64,000 bases of DNA, taken from the NCBI RefSeq assembly GCF_000406105.1, contig NZ_CM001974.1:503585-567584 (forward strand). Direction: 5' to 3'. Shown here piece after piece: positions 30,514-41,297 of the stretch. The notes below the pieces were generated by a model that saw only the letters and a list, made by a program, of their open reading frames with translations, had not been told where the DNA came from and did no database searches. This stretch comes from Dickeya chrysanthemi NCPPB 402 (GTDB lineage: Bacteria > Pseudomonadota > Gammaproteobacteria > Enterobacterales > Enterobacteriaceae). Position 1 is the first letter of the stretch, and each line of letters begins with the position of its first letter. Both the position numbers and the translations under genes were made by a program.

Positions 30514-31215
30514 TCAGGGCTGGCAAGCCTGTTGCACATACGGGTTGCGGTTGCCCTGTACGGCGGCGATACGTTTTTCCCGGGTGCATTCCCAGGCGGT
30601 GACCGGGTACTGTTTATTCCAGGCATCGAACAATTGGGTTTGCTGGCGAGACAGGTTCAGGCTGTAACGATCGCGCATGTAGAGGTAGGTGCGGGCGATA
30701 GCGCCGCGGGCACGTTCGGGCGGCTCTGCCAGTTGATTTTTAAAATCAATCTTCATCTCGCACTGGCCGTACTGACGCTCGCCGCCATTCCACTGGCTGT
30801 ACATAAAGTTGCCGCGATCGCCGTTCACTTCGCCAATCGAGGGTTGCAGATTGTGCAGGTCGGTTTCCATCTGACGATAGACATCGTCTTTGGTGCAATT
30901 TTTGCGCCCGCCATCCTGCCAGCACTGCCGTTGGTGGCCGAATTGCCATGCCGGTACCACATGTTCCCATTCAATGCGGCTGGCGCGGTTGGCGTCTTTG
31001 CGCACCTGATAGCCGCAGGAGGCCAGGTCCGGCGTCCCTTTTTTGCCCTGCCAGTTGATCTTGCAGCCACAATAAAAGGAGCCGGGCGCATCCTGATGGA
31101 TTTTCACCGCAGCGGCTTTAGCCTGTGTAAAGTTATTGATGTCCTGAGCGGCGCAAAGGGCCGGTATCGTCAGGCCTGCGCCCAACACTGCGAAAACGAC
31201 AAGATTGCGAAGCAT
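30514..31215 (-). CDS. endA: Periplasmic endonuclease I EndA
   Basis: A 233-residue non-specific double-strand DNA endonuclease with a 22-residue signal peptide ending LCAAQ. The beta-beta-alpha-metal site is in [14 protein letters not shown], and [18 protein letters not shown] completes it. Several paired cysteines fit a disulfide-stabilised periplasmic enzyme. The order rsmE-endA-sprT matches E. coli. Confidence 0.97.
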   Translation of the reverse strand: MLRNLVVFAVLGAGLTIPALCAAQDINNFTQAKAAAVKIHQDAPGSFYCGCKINWQGKKGTPDLASCGYQVRKDANRASRIEWEHVVPAWQFGHQRQCWQDGGRKNCTKDDVYRQMETDLHNLQPSIGEVNGDRGNFMYSQWNGGERQYGQCEMKIDFKNQLAEPPERARGAIARTYLYMRDRYSLNLSRQQTQLFDAWNKQYPVTAWECTREKRIAAVQGNRNPYVQQACQP

Positions 31216-31314
31216 ATTCCAGAATCACCAGCAGGGTTAAAAGTGGGCAGCGTACCTGAAGAATACCATGCAGGCAAACGCAAAAAAAATAGCATGAAAC
31301 GCTAAAATTATGGT

Positions 31315-31827
31315 TTAAACAGAGTGAGTTACGAGAGGGTGTAACTGTTCACCACAAGCGCGGCAGCGGTATTCCGATTCGCCGCGAACCACCCGGTTGT
31401 GGCGGCGCAAGGTGAGTTCGTGCCGGCGGCAGGCACACTGGTAAGGGAAGGTTTTGCCTTGCACTGACGCCAGCGCGTACTGGTGAGTCCGGCGGGCAGG
31501 TACGTTCAACACGCTTTCCATCATCCAGCGCCATTCGCGGCCATGCGGTGCGGTTTTACCAAAACGGGCATAGACCAACAAGTGCGCCAGTTCATGCGGC
31601 ACGACTTCATCGATAAACGGCTGTTGGTTTTCCTGCAGCAGTACCGGATTAAGGCGGATTTCCCACTCTTTGAGCCAGGCGCTGCCCGCCGTGGAACCGC
31701 GTTGCTGGTAGTTGATGACCGGCTCAGGATAATCGCTACCTAATGCGGTATTGGCCTGCTGAAGTTTTTCCCGCAGGCAACGCATCACTGCCTGTTGCAG
31801 GGCGATAGGGAGTCGTGGTGTGTTCAT
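31315..31827 (-). CDS. sprT: SprT-family zinc-metalloprotease-like protein
   Basis: A 170-residue SprT protein. The zinc and catalytic motif is H78-E79-L80-A81-H82. The C-terminal zinc-ribbon-like pairs are CAC near 131 and CRAC near 155. SprT homologues resemble the SPRTN/Wss1 DNA-protein crosslink proteases, but the bacterial role is uncertain. It lies between endA and metK; galP, found near here in E. coli, is absent. Confidence 0.93.
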   Translation of the reverse strand: MNTPRLPIALQQAVMRCLREKLQQANTALGSDYPEPVINYQQRGSTAGSAWLKEWEIRLNPVLLQENQQPFIDEVVPHELAHLLVYARFGKTAPHGREWRWMMESVLNVPARRTHQYALASVQGKTFPYQCACRRHELTLRRHNRVVRGESEYRCRACGEQLHPLVTHSV

Positions 31828-31885
31828 GCTGGCAGCTTACGGACTGGGCGAGCCGGATGCAATCCTGCCTACCATCGCTCAACAA

Positions 31886-31916
31886 TAAAAAACGGCGAAG
31901 CCAAAGCTTCGCCGTT
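31886..31916 (-). terminator. Terminator after metK
   Basis: On the minus strand the stem AACGGCGAAG/CTTCGCCGTT (31891-31916) is followed by a T run and then TATTG. It lies 24 bases after the metK stop. Confidence 0.85.
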
Positions 31917-31939
31917 GAGCCGGTCATACCACGAGCCGA

Positions 31940-33094
31940 TTATTTCAGGCCGGCGGCATCACGCAGTTTTTCCGCCACGTCGGTTTTTTCCCACGGGAAT
32001 TCGGCACGGCCAAAGTGACCGTAAGCCGCGGTCTGCTGGTAAATCGGGTGCAGCAGATCCAACATCTGGATCAAGCCGTACGGGCGCAGATCGAAGAACT
32101 GGCGCACCAGTTCGACCAGACGGTCGCTGGCGATTTTCTCAGTACCGAAGGTTTCCACCATGATGGAAGTCGGTTCTGCCACGCCGATAGCGTAGGACAC
32201 CTGAATTTCACAGCGATCCGCCAGACCGGCGGCCACAATGTTTTTCGCCACATAACGTGCGGCGTAGGCGGCGGAACGGTCCACTTTGGATGGGTCCTTG
32301 CCGGAGAAGGCGCCACCGCCGTGACGCGCCGCGCCGCCGTAGGTATCAACAATGATTTTACGACCGGTCAGGCCGCAGTCGCCCATCGGTCCGCCGATAA
32401 CAAAACGGCCGGTCGGGTTGATGAAGTATTTGGTATTGGCAGAGAGCCATTCAGACGGCAGAACCGGCTTGATGATCTCTTCCATCACCGCTTCCTGCAG
32501 GTCTTTCTGGCCGATGGATTCTGAATGCTGGGTAGACAGCACCACGGCGTCGATGCCGACGATTTTGCCGTTGTCGTAGGCGAAGGTCACCTGGCTCTTG
32601 GCATCCGGGCGCAGCCACGGCAGCGTGCCGTTTTTGCGTACTTCGGACTGGCGCTGTACCAGACGGTGTGCGTAGGTGATCGGTGCCGGCATCAGCACGT
32701 CGGTTTCGTTGGTGGCGTAACCGAACATCAGGCCCTGGTCGCCCGCACCTTGCTCCAGCGGATCTTTACGATCGACGCCCTGATTAATGTCTGGAGACTG
32801 TTTGCCGATGGCGCTCAGCACCGCACAAGAGTTGGCGTCAAAACCCATCTCGGAGTTGACGTAGCCAATGTCGCGAACGGTACGGCGAGTGATCTCTTCG
32901 ATATCCACCCAGGCGCTGGTGGTGATTTCGCCACCCACTAACACCATACCGGTTTTTACGTAAGTTTCGCAGGCGACTCGCGCTTTGGGGTCCTGCTCCA
33001 GAATCGCGTCAAGGACGGCGTCGGAAATCTGGTCAGCGATTTTATCAGGATGTCCTTCGGAGACCGACTCGGACGTAAAAAGGTGTTTAGCCAT
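31940..33094 (-). CDS. metK: S-adenosylmethionine synthetase MetK
   Basis: A 384-residue enzyme making SAM from methionine and ATP. Signatures are [17 protein letters not shown] near the N-terminus, [12 protein letters not shown] in the middle and [19 protein letters not shown]. Length equals the E. coli enzyme. MetJ-type boxes and a TAGAAT hexamer lie about 250 bases upstream, and an ERIC (33150-33343) occupies the space between, so the leader transcript should contain the ERIC. Confidence 0.98.
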   Translation of the reverse strand: MAKHLFTSESVSEGHPDKIADQISDAVLDAILEQDPKARVACETYVKTGMVLVGGEITTSAWVDIEEITRRTVRDIGYVNSEMGFDANSCAVLSAIGKQSPDINQGVDRKDPLEQGAGDQGLMFGYATNETDVLMPAPITYAHRLVQRQSEVRKNGTLPWLRPDAKSQVTFAYDNGKIVGIDAVVLSTQHSESIGQKDLQEAVMEEIIKPVLPSEWLSANTKYFINPTGRFVIGGPMGDCGLTGRKIIVDTYGGAARHGGGAFSGKDPSKVDRSAAYAARYVAKNIVAAGLADRCEIQVSYAIGVAEPTSIMVETFGTEKIASDRLVELVRQFFDLRPYGLIQMLDLLHPIYQQTAAYGHFGRAEFPWEKTDVAEKLRDAAGLK

Positions 33095-33149
33095 GAGTTT
33101 CTTTACCTTATAAGCTAAAGCCGTTAATCAATAATTCAGTTAATCAGTA

Positions 33150-33343
33150 TATAGCCTAAATAATTCGAGTTGCGGGACAACACGCTCGCGTGTTGAACAA
33201 CGCAACGCGTTGGCCCGGCAGGGCAAGGCTCATTGAGCCTTGTAACGCGGCGACGCAGCGAATCCCTGGGAGCTTACACAAGTAAGTGACCGGGGTGAGC
33301 GAGGAAAGCCAACGCACCTGCAACTTGAAGTATGACGGGTATA
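33150..33343. repeat. ERIC element with a four-hairpin insertion (copy C), in the metK leader
   Basis: Bounded by TATAGCCTAAATAATTCGAGTTGC and CAACTTGAAGTATGACGGGTATA. The central repeat, AATCCCTGGGAGCTTAC..AAGTAAGTGACCGGGGTGAG, matches the classical ERIC core closely. At 194 bp the excess is a block of four hairpins (around 33177-33243): CAACACGC, CAACGC, GCCC and CAAGGCTC stems. Copy A has the same block in inverse orientation with different loops. Confidence 0.92.
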
Positions 33344-33372
33344 GATGGATTAACATCTGGACGTCTATTCTA
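33343..33372 (-). promoter_or_regulatory. metK promoter -10 with three tandem MetJ boxes
   Basis: Consecutive 8-mers on the plus strand are AGATGGAT, TAACATCT and GGACGTCT (33343-33366); they match AGACGTCT at 5, 5 and 7 of 8 positions. Tandem imperfect met boxes are how MetJ binds. Just upstream for metK is TAGAAT (minus strand, 33367-33372), a good -10. E. coli metK is repressed by MetJ-SAM. The boxes abut the end of the ERIC. Confidence 0.7.
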
Positions 33373-33968
33373 GGTCACAGTGTAACCCCATACCAGCAGT
33401 TTTTATGCCGCGTAAAGTGGTCAAACGTGTTCATCGGCAGTTTTTGCCGACATGATAGGTTTTTTTACCATTTTCATTTTGCTTTTCCGGGTACGGATAG
33501 GTATAAACGGCAGGCGGTTTTTTTGCCCGTTATTCGGGCGGTTCCAACAGTCGGCGCCTCGCGTATTGTTAATCATCGCGTATTGTTAATCAGCGCGTAT
33601 TGTTAATCAGCGTATTGTTAATCATAGGCGAGTACTGGCTACAGCGGGCTGACCGAGATTATCTGACCGTTTTCCTGATGGTTTTTCGTGATAGCCTGAC
33701 CGCACATCATGCGGCGAGCGTGGAGGTGATAGGATTAATGATCCGTTGTTTATTGAGTGAGTTGCGCCCGCTGCGCTTTTCTTCTGACGCCATTGCGTCA
33801 CTGACTCAATCCTTTCTGCCATTTGCCCGAAGTTGCCTGTCCCGCAGCGCAACGCAGGACTCCCGAGCTGGCTAACCTGCTTTTTTCTCCGCGCCAGTGA
33901 ATGCGTTTGCGTTCTTCCTGGCGATGTTTTCCCTGGTTTTTACCGACCCGAACCTCGGAGTCTGACAT
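33373..33968. other. Intergenic region between the metK promoter and the speA leader
   Basis: No convincing gene is present. The notable structure is a direct tandem repeat at 33561-33625 of four copies of GCGTATTGTTAATCA, with spacings of 17, 17 and 15 bases. Promoters for speA must lie in this interval or just downstream; none is clear enough to name. Confidence 0.5.
33561..33625. repeat. Four tandem copies of a 15-17 base unit
   Basis: The unit GCGTATTGTTAATCA starts at 33561, 33578, 33595 and 33610. All four are identical over 15 bases. They lie about 500 bases upstream of speA. The function is unknown: slippage-prone repeat or regulator array. Confidence 0.85.
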
Positions 33969-34128
33969 CGTGTTTTACACTAATAAGAGTCATAAAACGG
34001 CGGCATACTACTGCCCGTCGGGTTTTTCACTGCCAGCGTCGCACGCTTTTGCCGTGCCGCCGGTATTTGTTGCGGGAAAAAATGTGATTATTCATCTAGA
34101 AGTGGAAGAAGGGGATCGCCATGTCTGA
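33969..34128 (+). CDS. Possible short leader reading frame overlapping the speA start
   Basis: A GTG at 33969, with CGGAG about 9 bases upstream, opens a frame of 52 residues. It ends in ATGTCTGA, overlapping the first codons of speA by 8 bases. The speA ribosome site lies inside it, so its translation could couple to or modulate speA. No homology is recognised and codon usage is unremarkable. E. coli has a different short gene, yqgB, at this place. Confidence 0.25.
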
Positions 34129-36097
34129 CGATATGATTCAACCGTACTCGTCAGCGGCGGGTAAACACGATCATCTGCGCTCCATGCAGGAGGTAGCCAT
34201 GAATGACCGCGACGCCAGCGAGATGCTGAGAACCTATAACATTGCCTGGTGGGGTAATAATTATTACGACGTCAATGAGTTAGGACATATTAGCGTGTGT
34301 CCGGACCCTGACGTGCCGGAAGCCCGCGTCGACCTGGCCAAGCTGGTGAAAACCCGTCAGCAGGACAATCAGCGCCTGCCTGCGCTGTTTTGCTTCCCAC
34401 AGATTTTGCAGCACCGCTTGCGCTCCATCAATGCGGCGTTCAAACGCGCGCGCGAATCCTTCGGCTATGAAGGCGGTTATTTCCTGGTTTATCCCATCAA
34501 AGTTAACCAACATCGCCGTGTTATTGAGTCGCTGATCAATTCCGGCGAGCCGCTGGGGTTGGAAGCCGGTTCCAAAGCCGAGCTGATGGCGGTACTCGGT
34601 CATGCGGGCATGACCCGCACCGTGATAGTCTGCAACGGCTATAAAGATCGCGAGTATATTCGCCTGGCGCTGATCGGTGAAAAGCTGGGCCACAAGGTGT
34701 ATCTGGTCATCGAAAAGATGTCGGAAATCAAGCTGGTGTTGGAAGAAGCCGAACGCCTGAACGTGGTGCCGCGCTTGGGCGTGCGTGCGCGTCTGGCGTC
34801 GCAGGGGTCCGGCAAATGGCAGTCCAGCGGCGGCGAGAAATCCAAGTTTGGCCTGGCGGCGACGCAGGTACTGCAACTGGTGGAATTGCTACGCAATGCC
34901 AACCGTCTCGATAGTCTGCAACTGCTGCATTTCCATCTGGGATCGCAGTTGGCGAATATCCGTGATATCGCGACCGGCGTACGTGAATCGGCGCGTTTTT
35001 ACGTCGAACTGCACAAACTGGGCGTGAATATCCAGTGTTTTGACGTAGGTGGTGGGCTCGGCGTGGATTATGAAGGAACCCGTTCCCAGTCCGACTGTTC
35101 GGTCAACTATGGCCTGAACGAATACGCCAACAACGTCATCTGGGGTATCGGCGACGCTTGTAATGAGTATGGTTTGCCGCATCCGATGGTGATCACCGAA
35201 TCCGGGCGTGCGGTAACGGCGCATCACACCGTACTGGTGTCCAATATTATCGGGGTGGAACGCAACGAGTTCAGCGAACCGGTGGCGCCGGATGAAGACG
35301 CGCCGCGTGCGCTGGAAAGCTTATGGAGCACCTGGCAGGAAATCCAGGAGCCGGGTAACCGTCGTTCGCTGCGTGAATGGCTACACGACAGCCAGATGGA
35401 CCTGAACGACGTCCATACGCAATATACCCACGGCATGTTGGATTTGACCCAGCGCGCGCAGGCGGAACAACTCTACCTGAATATCTGCCAGCGTCTTCAG
35501 CAGCAGCTCGACCCGAGTAACCGCGCCCATCGGCCGATTATCGATGAATTGCAGGAACGTATGGCGGATAAGTTGTACGTCAACTTCTCGCTGTTCCAGT
35601 CGATGCCGGATGCCTGGGGGATCGATCAGTTGTTCCCGGTGTTGCCGCTGGAAGGGTTGGATAAGCCGCCGCAGCGCCGTGCGGTACTGCTGGATATCAC
35701 CTGTGATTCCGACGGCACCATCGATCACTATGTGGATGGCGATGGTGTGGCCACGACGATGCCGATGCCGCCGTACGACCCTGAAAACCCGCCGTTGCTC
35801 GGGTTCTTCATGGTGGGAGCGTATCAGGAAATTCTCGGCAATATGCACAATCTATTCGGCGATACCTCGACGGTGGATGTGTTCGTGTTCCAGGACGGTA
35901 CCGTTGAGCTGGAAGAGTCGGATGAAGGCAACACGGTGGCCGATATGCTCGAATATGTGCAACTTGACCCGAATGTGCTGATGTCCCGTTTCCGCGATCA
36001 GGTAAAAGGAACCGACCTCGCGCCTGAACTGCAAGCGCAATTCCTTGAAGAATTTGAAACCGGCTTATACGGTTATACTTATCTGGAAGACGAATAA
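34121..36097 (+). CDS. speA: Biosynthetic arginine decarboxylase SpeA
   Basis: A 658-residue PLP enzyme converting arginine to agmatine, the first step of the agmatine route to putrescine. The PLP lysine is K127 in [30 protein letters not shown] and [13 protein letters not shown] are conserved. The N-terminus (MSDDM..) resembles E. coli SpeA, which is partly membrane-targeted. speB, normally next, is absent here, so agmatine must be used by enzymes encoded elsewhere. A terminator follows. Confidence 0.98.
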   Translation: MSDDMIQPYSSAAGKHDHLRSMQEVAMNDRDASEMLRTYNIAWWGNNYYDVNELGHISVCPDPDVPEARVDLAKLVKTRQQDNQRLPALFCFPQILQHRLRSINAAFKRARESFGYEGGYFLVYPIKVNQHRRVIESLINSGEPLGLEAGSKAELMAVLGHAGMTRTVIVCNGYKDREYIRLALIGEKLGHKVYLVIEKMSEIKLVLEEAERLNVVPRLGVRARLASQGSGKWQSSGGEKSKFGLAATQVLQLVELLRNANRLDSLQLLHFHLGSQLANIRDIATGVRESARFYVELHKLGVNIQCFDVGGGLGVDYEGTRSQSDCSVNYGLNEYANNVIWGIGDACNEYGLPHPMVITESGRAVTAHHTVLVSNIIGVERNEFSEPVAPDEDAPRALESLWSTWQEIQEPGNRRSLREWLHDSQMDLNDVHTQYTHGMLDLTQRAQAEQLYLNICQRLQQQLDPSNRAHRPIIDELQERMADKLYVNFSLFQSMPDAWGIDQLFPVLPLEGLDKPPQRRAVLLDITCDSDGTIDHYVDGDGVATTMPMPPYDPENPPLLGFFMVGAYQEILGNMHNLFGDTSTVDVFVFQDGTVELEESDEGNTVADMLEYVQLDPNVLMSRFRDQVKGTDLAPELQAQFLEEFETGLYGYTYLEDE

Positions 36098-36109
36098 TAT
36101 TTCGTACGG

Positions 36110-36148
36110 AAAGGTTGAGGGCTGATGAAGCGCTCAACCTTTTTCTTT
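36110..36148 (+). terminator. Terminator after speA
   Basis: AAAGGTTGAG (36110-36119) pairs with CTCAACCTTT (36133-36142), continuing TTCTTTT. It lies 12 bases after the stop codon. Confidence 0.85.
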
Positions 36149-36323
36149 TCCAGCAGTGGCGGAATAGCCGGCCTGAATTGTTCTGCGGAATTTGGGGATC
36201 CGGTTAGTATGCCGTTGCCTATGTGCGACCCATAAACACATTGATTATAACGTTGCAGCGCAGTGTCGATACTGAGTCCGGTATGGGGTTGCGTTTTTCA
36301 TTATTTATGACAGGAAAGGGTAT

Positions 36324-37517
36324 ATGTCTGATCTCAATCGTCAGCGGCTATTTTTCACCAGCTGCTTTTCCTATGCGTTGACCGGTGCGCTGGTTATCGT
36401 GACCGGCATGGTCATGGGCGATATCGCCCAGTATTTCAATGTCCCGATAGCCAATATGAGCAATACCTTTACGTTTCTGAATGCCGGTATTTTGCTGTCT
36501 ATCTTTTTGAATGTGTGGTTGATGGATATCTTCCCGCTGAAAAAGCAGCTGGTTTTCGGTTTCATTCTGATCGTCCTGTCGATTATCGGGCTGTTTGTGG
36601 GTAAATCGCTGGCGGTGTTTTCCGCTTGTATGTTTACGCTGGGCGTAGTCAGCGGTATTACCATGTCGATCGGTACTTTCCTGATTACACAACTTTATTC
36701 CGGCCGTCAGCGCGGCGCCCGGCTGTTGTTTACCGATTCCTTTTTCAGTATGGCCGGTATGATTTTCCCGATGGTGGCGGCGGCGTTATTGTCTCGTCAT
36801 TTCGGCTGGTACTGGATTTACGCCTGTATCGGGCTGTTGTATGTGGCGATTCTGGTACTGACGCTGTTGTCTGACTTTCCCGCCATTGGTGCGGATAAAG
36901 CCAGCGTGCGGAATGTAGCGGCAGAGACAGAAAAATGGGGCCTGGGCGTGGTATTTCTGTCCATCGCCGCGTTGTGCTACATCTTGGGGCAACTGGCGTT
37001 TATTCAGTGGGTGCCGGAATACGTGACCAAATCCTTCGGTTTGAGCATCGGCGATGCCGGCGAACTGGTCAGCAGCTTCTGGACGTCATATATGATTGGT
37101 ATGTGGGTGTTCAGCGTTGTGCTCAAGTTTTTCGATTTGCAGCGTGTCGTGGCGGTACTGGCTATTCTGGCCACCGGGGCGATGTACCTGTTTGTGAGCA
37201 GTGATCAACCGCAATTACTGAAATACTTCATCTTCGGTCTGGGTTTTATTTCCAGCGCTATCTACACCACGCTGATTACCCTGGGGTCTCAGCAAACCAA
37301 AGTGCCGTCGCCAAAACTGGTGAACTTCATTCTGACGTGCGGGACGGTGGGGACCATGTTGACCTTTATCGTTACCGGGCCGATCGTCGAGCATTTTGGC
37401 GTGCATGCGGCGCTGGTGACGGCAAACGGCTTGTACTTTGTGGTATTCGTCATGTGCTTACTGCTGGGGTTCGTTACCCGTCATCGCCTGCACGGGCATG
37501 AAGCGGCTGCACACTAA
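36324..37517 (+). CDS. tsgA: MFS transporter TsgA
   Basis: A 397-residue major facilitator protein with about 12 membrane segments. It is strikingly similar to enterobacterial TsgA, sharing [23 protein letters not shown] sequence near the start, [42 protein letters not shown] and [17 protein letters not shown]. The substrate is unknown. In E. coli tsgA lies elsewhere, near nirB; here it fills the place of speB and loiP between speA and tktA. An AGGAAAGG ribosome site precedes the ATG. Confidence 0.92.
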   Translation: MSDLNRQRLFFTSCFSYALTGALVIVTGMVMGDIAQYFNVPIANMSNTFTFLNAGILLSIFLNVWLMDIFPLKKQLVFGFILIVLSIIGLFVGKSLAVFSACMFTLGVVSGITMSIGTFLITQLYSGRQRGARLLFTDSFFSMAGMIFPMVAAALLSRHFGWYWIYACIGLLYVAILVLTLLSDFPAIGADKASVRNVAAETEKWGLGVVFLSIAALCYILGQLAFIQWVPEYVTKSFGLSIGDAGELVSSFWTSYMIGMWVFSVVLKFFDLQRVVAVLAILATGAMYLFVSSDQPQLLKYFIFGLGFISSAIYTTLITLGSQQTKVPSPKLVNFILTCGTVGTMLTFIVTGPIVEHFGVHAALVTANGLYFVVFVMCLLLGFVTRHRLHGHEAAAH

Positions 37518-37894
37518 TCCAAGACCGATTCATCAATAATCTTGAAGGGGTGCCCTGTGGGGCGCCCCTTTTTTACGTCTTTAATTATCCGAAGACGACG
37601 CGTCCGCATGACTCCCGTCGCTTTATCGTGATGGAAAAAGAGGGGTGTAAACAGGTAAAGCTGCTGCATCGTGTGAGTTGAGGCGGATAAAACCGCCCTG
37701 ATGAAAAGGAATGCCTGTTATCCGACCTGTATGTCAGCAGATTCGTGCGTTTTTTCCGCTTGCTGTTCCATGTGCAATCGGCCGGGTTTTCATGTACATT
37801 TGTGAATATCTTTTCTTTGCCTTTTTGAGCTAACACATTGATTAATATGTTTTATGTTCGACAGGTAACTGTTCAATCCGATCTGGAGTAAAGC
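37518..37894 (+). other. Intergenic region between tsgA and tktA
   Basis: After the tsgA terminator about 320 bases carry no convincing gene. It must hold the tktA promoter; an AT-rich stretch at 37830-37860 (ACACATTGATTAATATGTTTTATG) is the most promoter-like. loiP, which precedes tktA in E. coli, is absent. Confidence 0.4.
37545..37574 (+). terminator. Terminator after tsgA
   Basis: AAGGGGTGCC (37545-37554) pairs with GGCGCCCCTT (37561-37570) with one mismatch, followed by a T run. It lies 27 bases after the stop codon. Confidence 0.85.
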
Positions 37895-39889
37895 ATGTCC
37901 TCTCGTAAAGAACTTGCCAATGCTATCCGTGCGTTGAGTATGGATGGCGTGCAGAAGGCCAAATCTGGTCATCCCGGCGCACCCATGGGTATGGCGGATA
38001 TCGCTGAAGTATTGTGGCGCGACCACCTGAACCACAACCCGGCCAACCCGCACTGGGCTAACCGCGATCGCTTCGTGCTGTCCAACGGTCATGCCTCCAT
38101 GCTGATCTACAGCCTGCTGCACCTGACGGGTTACTCTCTGCCGATTGAAGAACTGAAAAACTTCCGCCAGTTGCATTCCAGAACGCCGGGCCACCCGGAA
38201 GTGGGCTATACACCGGGCGTGGAAACCACCACCGGTCCGTTGGGGCAGGGGATCGCCAACGCGGTGGGTATGGCGATTGCCGAACGCACGCTGGCGGCGC
38301 AGTTCAACCGTCCGGGCCATGACATCGTTGACCACCACACCTATGTCTTCCTGGGTGATGGTTGCATGATGGAAGGGATTTCCCATGAAGCCTGCTCGCT
38401 GGCAGGTACCCTGAAGCTGGGTAAACTGATCGCGTTCTACGACGATAACGGCATTTCCATCGACGGCCACATCGAAGGCTGGTTTACCGATGACACCGCC
38501 GCGCGTTTTGAATCCTACGGCTGGCATGTGGTGCGTGGTATTGACGGTCATGACGCCGACGCTATTCAACGCGCGATCAACGAAGCACAGAGCGTGACTG
38601 ACAAACCGTCGCTGCTGTTGTGCAAAACCGTGATTGGTTTCGGTTCGCCGAACAAAGCCGGTACTCATGATTCTCACGGCGCGCCGCTGGGCGATGCCGA
38701 AGTGGCCGCTACCCGCGAACAACTGGGCTGGAAATACGGTCCGTTTGAAATCCCGGCCGATATCTACGCCGCCTGGGATGCCCGCAAAGCCGGTGAGAGC
38801 AAAGAAGCGGCCTGGCAACAGGCGTTCAATGCTTACGCCAGCGCTTATCCGGAACTGGCTGCTGAATTCACCCGTCGCGTGAGCGGTGAATTGCCGGCTA
38901 ACTGGCAGGCAGAGTCGACGAAGGTTATCGAACAACTGCAGGCTAACCCGGCCAAGATCGCCAGCCGTAAAGCTTCGCAAAATGCGCTGGAAGTTTATGG
39001 CAAGCTGCTGCCGGAATTCCTGGGCGGCTCCGCCGACCTGGCACCGAGTAACCTGACGATTTGGTCCGGTTCCAAGGCGCTGAACGAAGACCCGGCAGGC
39101 AACTACATCCACTACGGGGTGCGCGAATTCGGCATGACCGCCATCGCCAACGGTATCGCGCTGCACGGCGGCTTCGTGCCGTACACCGCGACGTTCCTGA
39201 TGTTCGTCGAATATGCTCGTAACGCGGTGCGTATGGCGGCGCTGATGAAAGTGCGCAGCATTTATGTCTACACCCATGACTCCATCGGTCTGGGCGAAGA
39301 TGGCCCGACCCACCAGCCGGTGGAGCAATTGGCCAGCCTGCGCGTTACGCCGAACATGAGCACCTGGCGCCCGGCTGATCAGGTAGAAACCGCGGTAGCC
39401 TGGAAATACGCTATCGAGCGTAAAGACGGCCCGACTGCACTGATTCTGTCTCGTCAGAACCTGGCGCAGCAGGAGCGTACTGCACAACAGTTGGCCGATG
39501 TCGCTAAAGGCGCTTATGTGCTGAAAGACAGCGGCGGCCAGCCGCAACTGATTCTTATCGCGACCGGTTCTGAAGTGGAACTGGCGGTTGCGGCCTGGCA
39601 GAAGCTGACTGACGAAGGGATCAAGGCGCGCGTGGTATCTATGCCGTCTACCGATGCGTTCGACAAACAGGATGCAGCCTACCGTGAAGCGGTGCTGCCG
39701 TCTGCGGTGGCTGCCCGTGTGGCAATAGAAGCCGGTATTGCAGATTACTGGTACAAGTACGTCGGCCTGAATGGTGCGATTGTGGGTATGGAAAGCTTTG
39801 GCGAATCCGCACCGGCGGAAAAACTGTTCGACGTATTTGGCTTCACCACCGACAACGTGGTGGCGAAGGCGAAAGCGCTGCTGAAATAA
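37895..39889 (+). CDS. tktA: Transketolase TktA
   Basis: A 664-residue thiamine-diphosphate enzyme of the pentose phosphate pathway. [17 protein letters not shown], the diphosphate-binding [18 protein letters not shown] and the pyrimidine-domain [18 protein letters not shown] motifs are present. Length equals E. coli TktA. GGAGTAAAGC precedes the ATG. A strong terminator follows. It lies upstream of the epd operon as in E. coli. Confidence 0.98.
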   Translation: MSSRKELANAIRALSMDGVQKAKSGHPGAPMGMADIAEVLWRDHLNHNPANPHWANRDRFVLSNGHASMLIYSLLHLTGYSLPIEELKNFRQLHSRTPGHPEVGYTPGVETTTGPLGQGIANAVGMAIAERTLAAQFNRPGHDIVDHHTYVFLGDGCMMEGISHEACSLAGTLKLGKLIAFYDDNGISIDGHIEGWFTDDTAARFESYGWHVVRGIDGHDADAIQRAINEAQSVTDKPSLLLCKTVIGFGSPNKAGTHDSHGAPLGDAEVAATREQLGWKYGPFEIPADIYAAWDARKAGESKEAAWQQAFNAYASAYPELAAEFTRRVSGELPANWQAESTKVIEQLQANPAKIASRKASQNALEVYGKLLPEFLGGSADLAPSNLTIWSGSKALNEDPAGNYIHYGVREFGMTAIANGIALHGGFVPYTATFLMFVEYARNAVRMAALMKVRSIYVYTHDSIGLGEDGPTHQPVEQLASLRVTPNMSTWRPADQVETAVAWKYAIERKDGPTALILSRQNLAQQERTAQQLADVAKGAYVLKDSGGQPQLILIATGSEVELAVAAWQKLTDEGIKARVVSMPSTDAFDKQDAAYREAVLPSAVAARVAIEAGIADYWYKYVGLNGAIVGMESFGESAPAEKLFDVFGFTTDNVVAKAKALLK

Positions 39890-39916
39890 GCACATCGCGT
39901 CGTTAACTGTTCTTGT

Positions 39917-39946
39917 AAGGCCGGGATCGTTTCCCGGCCTTTTTTG
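39917..39946 (+). terminator. Terminator after tktA
   Basis: AAGGCCGGGA (39917-39926) pairs with TCCCGGCCTT, followed by a T run to about 39945. Confidence 0.88.
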
Positions 39947-40050
39947 ATCCTGCCTGAATTAGCTGAACAAACTGTGCGATAATTTTTTGACGCAGATCAC
40001 CCTTCTGGCATCCTCCCCGCCGCCATATTTCTTTTGCCAGGCAATTCGTT

Positions 40051-40072
40051 TATGCTAGCTGAAGCGTTTCAG
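40051..40072 (+). promoter_or_regulatory. Candidate epd promoter -10 and Cra site
   Basis: TATGCT at 40051-40056 could be a -10 box. GCTGAAGCGTTTC at 40058-40070 resembles the Cra (FruR) consensus RSTGAAWCSNTHHW, with one mismatch (G for W). E. coli epd-pgk-fbaA is Cra-repressed. The same 13-mer recurs at 62845-62857. The rest of the gap from 39947 to 40214 shows nothing coding. Confidence 0.5.
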
Positions 40073-40214
40073 TTGTTGGTGTGACGGCGTTTGGCGGTAT
40101 GCTTACACCGTAGTTCCGAGTAGCGACGTACCTTGTGCAACAAGCGGTTTATTCCTGACGACGTACTGATTATTCTATGATGTGCAATGCTTTTATCACT
40201 ACACAGGGAATTTC

Positions 40215-41231
40215 ATGACAATCCGTATTGCGATAAATGGCTTTGGGCGCATAGGTCGCAGCGTTTTGCGCGCGTTGTATGAGTCCGGCAGGCGAGCCGA
40301 AATTACGGTGGTGGCGATTAATGAGCTGGCCAACGCCGAAGGGATTGCCCACCTGCTCAAGTACGACAGCAGTCACGGCCGTTTTTCGTGGGATATCCGT
40401 CAGGAGTGCGATCGCTTATCGGTAGGGGATGATACTATCCGCCTGCTGCACGAGTCGGATCTCCGTTCCCTGCCGTGGGGAGAACTCGGTATCGATATCG
40501 TGCTGGATTGCAGCGGTGCGTACGGCAGCCGCGCCGATGGTGAAGCCCATCTGACGGCGGGCGCGAAGAAAGTGCTGTTTTCTCACCCCGGTGCGCCGGA
40601 TCTTGACGCCACCATTGTGTACGGCGTTAATCATCAGGATTTGCGGCCAACGCACCGTGTGGTATCCAACGCCTCCTGCACCACCAACTGTATTATTCCG
40701 ATTATCAAACTGCTGGATGATGCATATGGCATCGAGAGCGGTACCGTGACTACGATCCACGCGTCGATGAACGACCAGCCGGTGATCGACGCTTATCACC
40801 ATGATCTGCGGCGCACCCGTGCCGCCAGTCAGTCGATCATCCCGGTGGATACTAAACTGGCGGTAGGCATTACCCGTTTCTTTCCGAAATTCGAAGACCG
40901 TTTCGAGGCGATTTCGGTGCGGGTTCCGACCATCAATGTCACGGCCATCGATCTCAGCGTCAGCGTGAAAAATGCGGTAAACGTAAGTGAAATCAATACG
41001 CTGTTTCGTCAATCAGCGCAGAATACATTTCGTGGTATAGTTGACTATACCGATTTGCCGTTGGTCTCAGTGGATTTCAACCACGATCCGCATAGTGCGA
41101 TAGTGGATGGGACGCAAACCCGGGTCAGCGGAGGGCATCTGATCAAGACGCTGGTCTGGTGCGATAACGAATGGGGCTTTGCCAACCGGATGTTGGACAC
41201 AACACGGGCGATGGCAGCCTGCGGTTTCTGA
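40215..41231 (+). CDS. epd: Erythrose-4-phosphate dehydrogenase Epd
   Basis: A 338-residue GAPDH-family enzyme that oxidises erythrose-4-phosphate for vitamin B6 synthesis. It has the Rossmann start [25 protein letters not shown], the catalytic cysteine in SNASCTTNC, and [12 protein letters not shown]. The ATG at 40215 is chosen over an upstream one because it gives the family N-terminus. pgk and fbaA follow, the classical operon. Confidence 0.97.
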   Translation: MTIRIAINGFGRIGRSVLRALYESGRRAEITVVAINELANAEGIAHLLKYDSSHGRFSWDIRQECDRLSVGDDTIRLLHESDLRSLPWGELGIDIVLDCSGAYGSRADGEAHLTAGAKKVLFSHPGAPDLDATIVYGVNHQDLRPTHRVVSNASCTTNCIIPIIKLLDDAYGIESGTVTTIHASMNDQPVIDAYHHDLRRTRAASQSIIPVDTKLAVGITRFFPKFEDRFEAISVRVPTINVTAIDLSVSVKNAVNVSEINTLFRQSAQNTFRGIVDYTDLPLVSVDFNHDPHSAIVDGTQTRVSGGHLIKTLVWCDNEWGFANRMLDTTRAMAACGF

Positions 41232-41297
41232 TAGGCGGTGTCGGTAAACGGCACCTCACTCAAGCAACTTTAAAGAGAATCAACGAGAGGATTCACC

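Noticed and set aside
33558..33627. Tandem repeats upstream of speA as a CRISPR or origin iteron array
   Set aside because: There are only four units with no spacers, no cas or rep gene nearby, and no DnaA-box cluster.
37790..39895. 701-residue open frame opposite tktA
   Set aside because: It is fully antisense to a perfectly conserved transketolase gene and shows no recognisable protein features. GC-rich codon bias explains the long open antisense frame.
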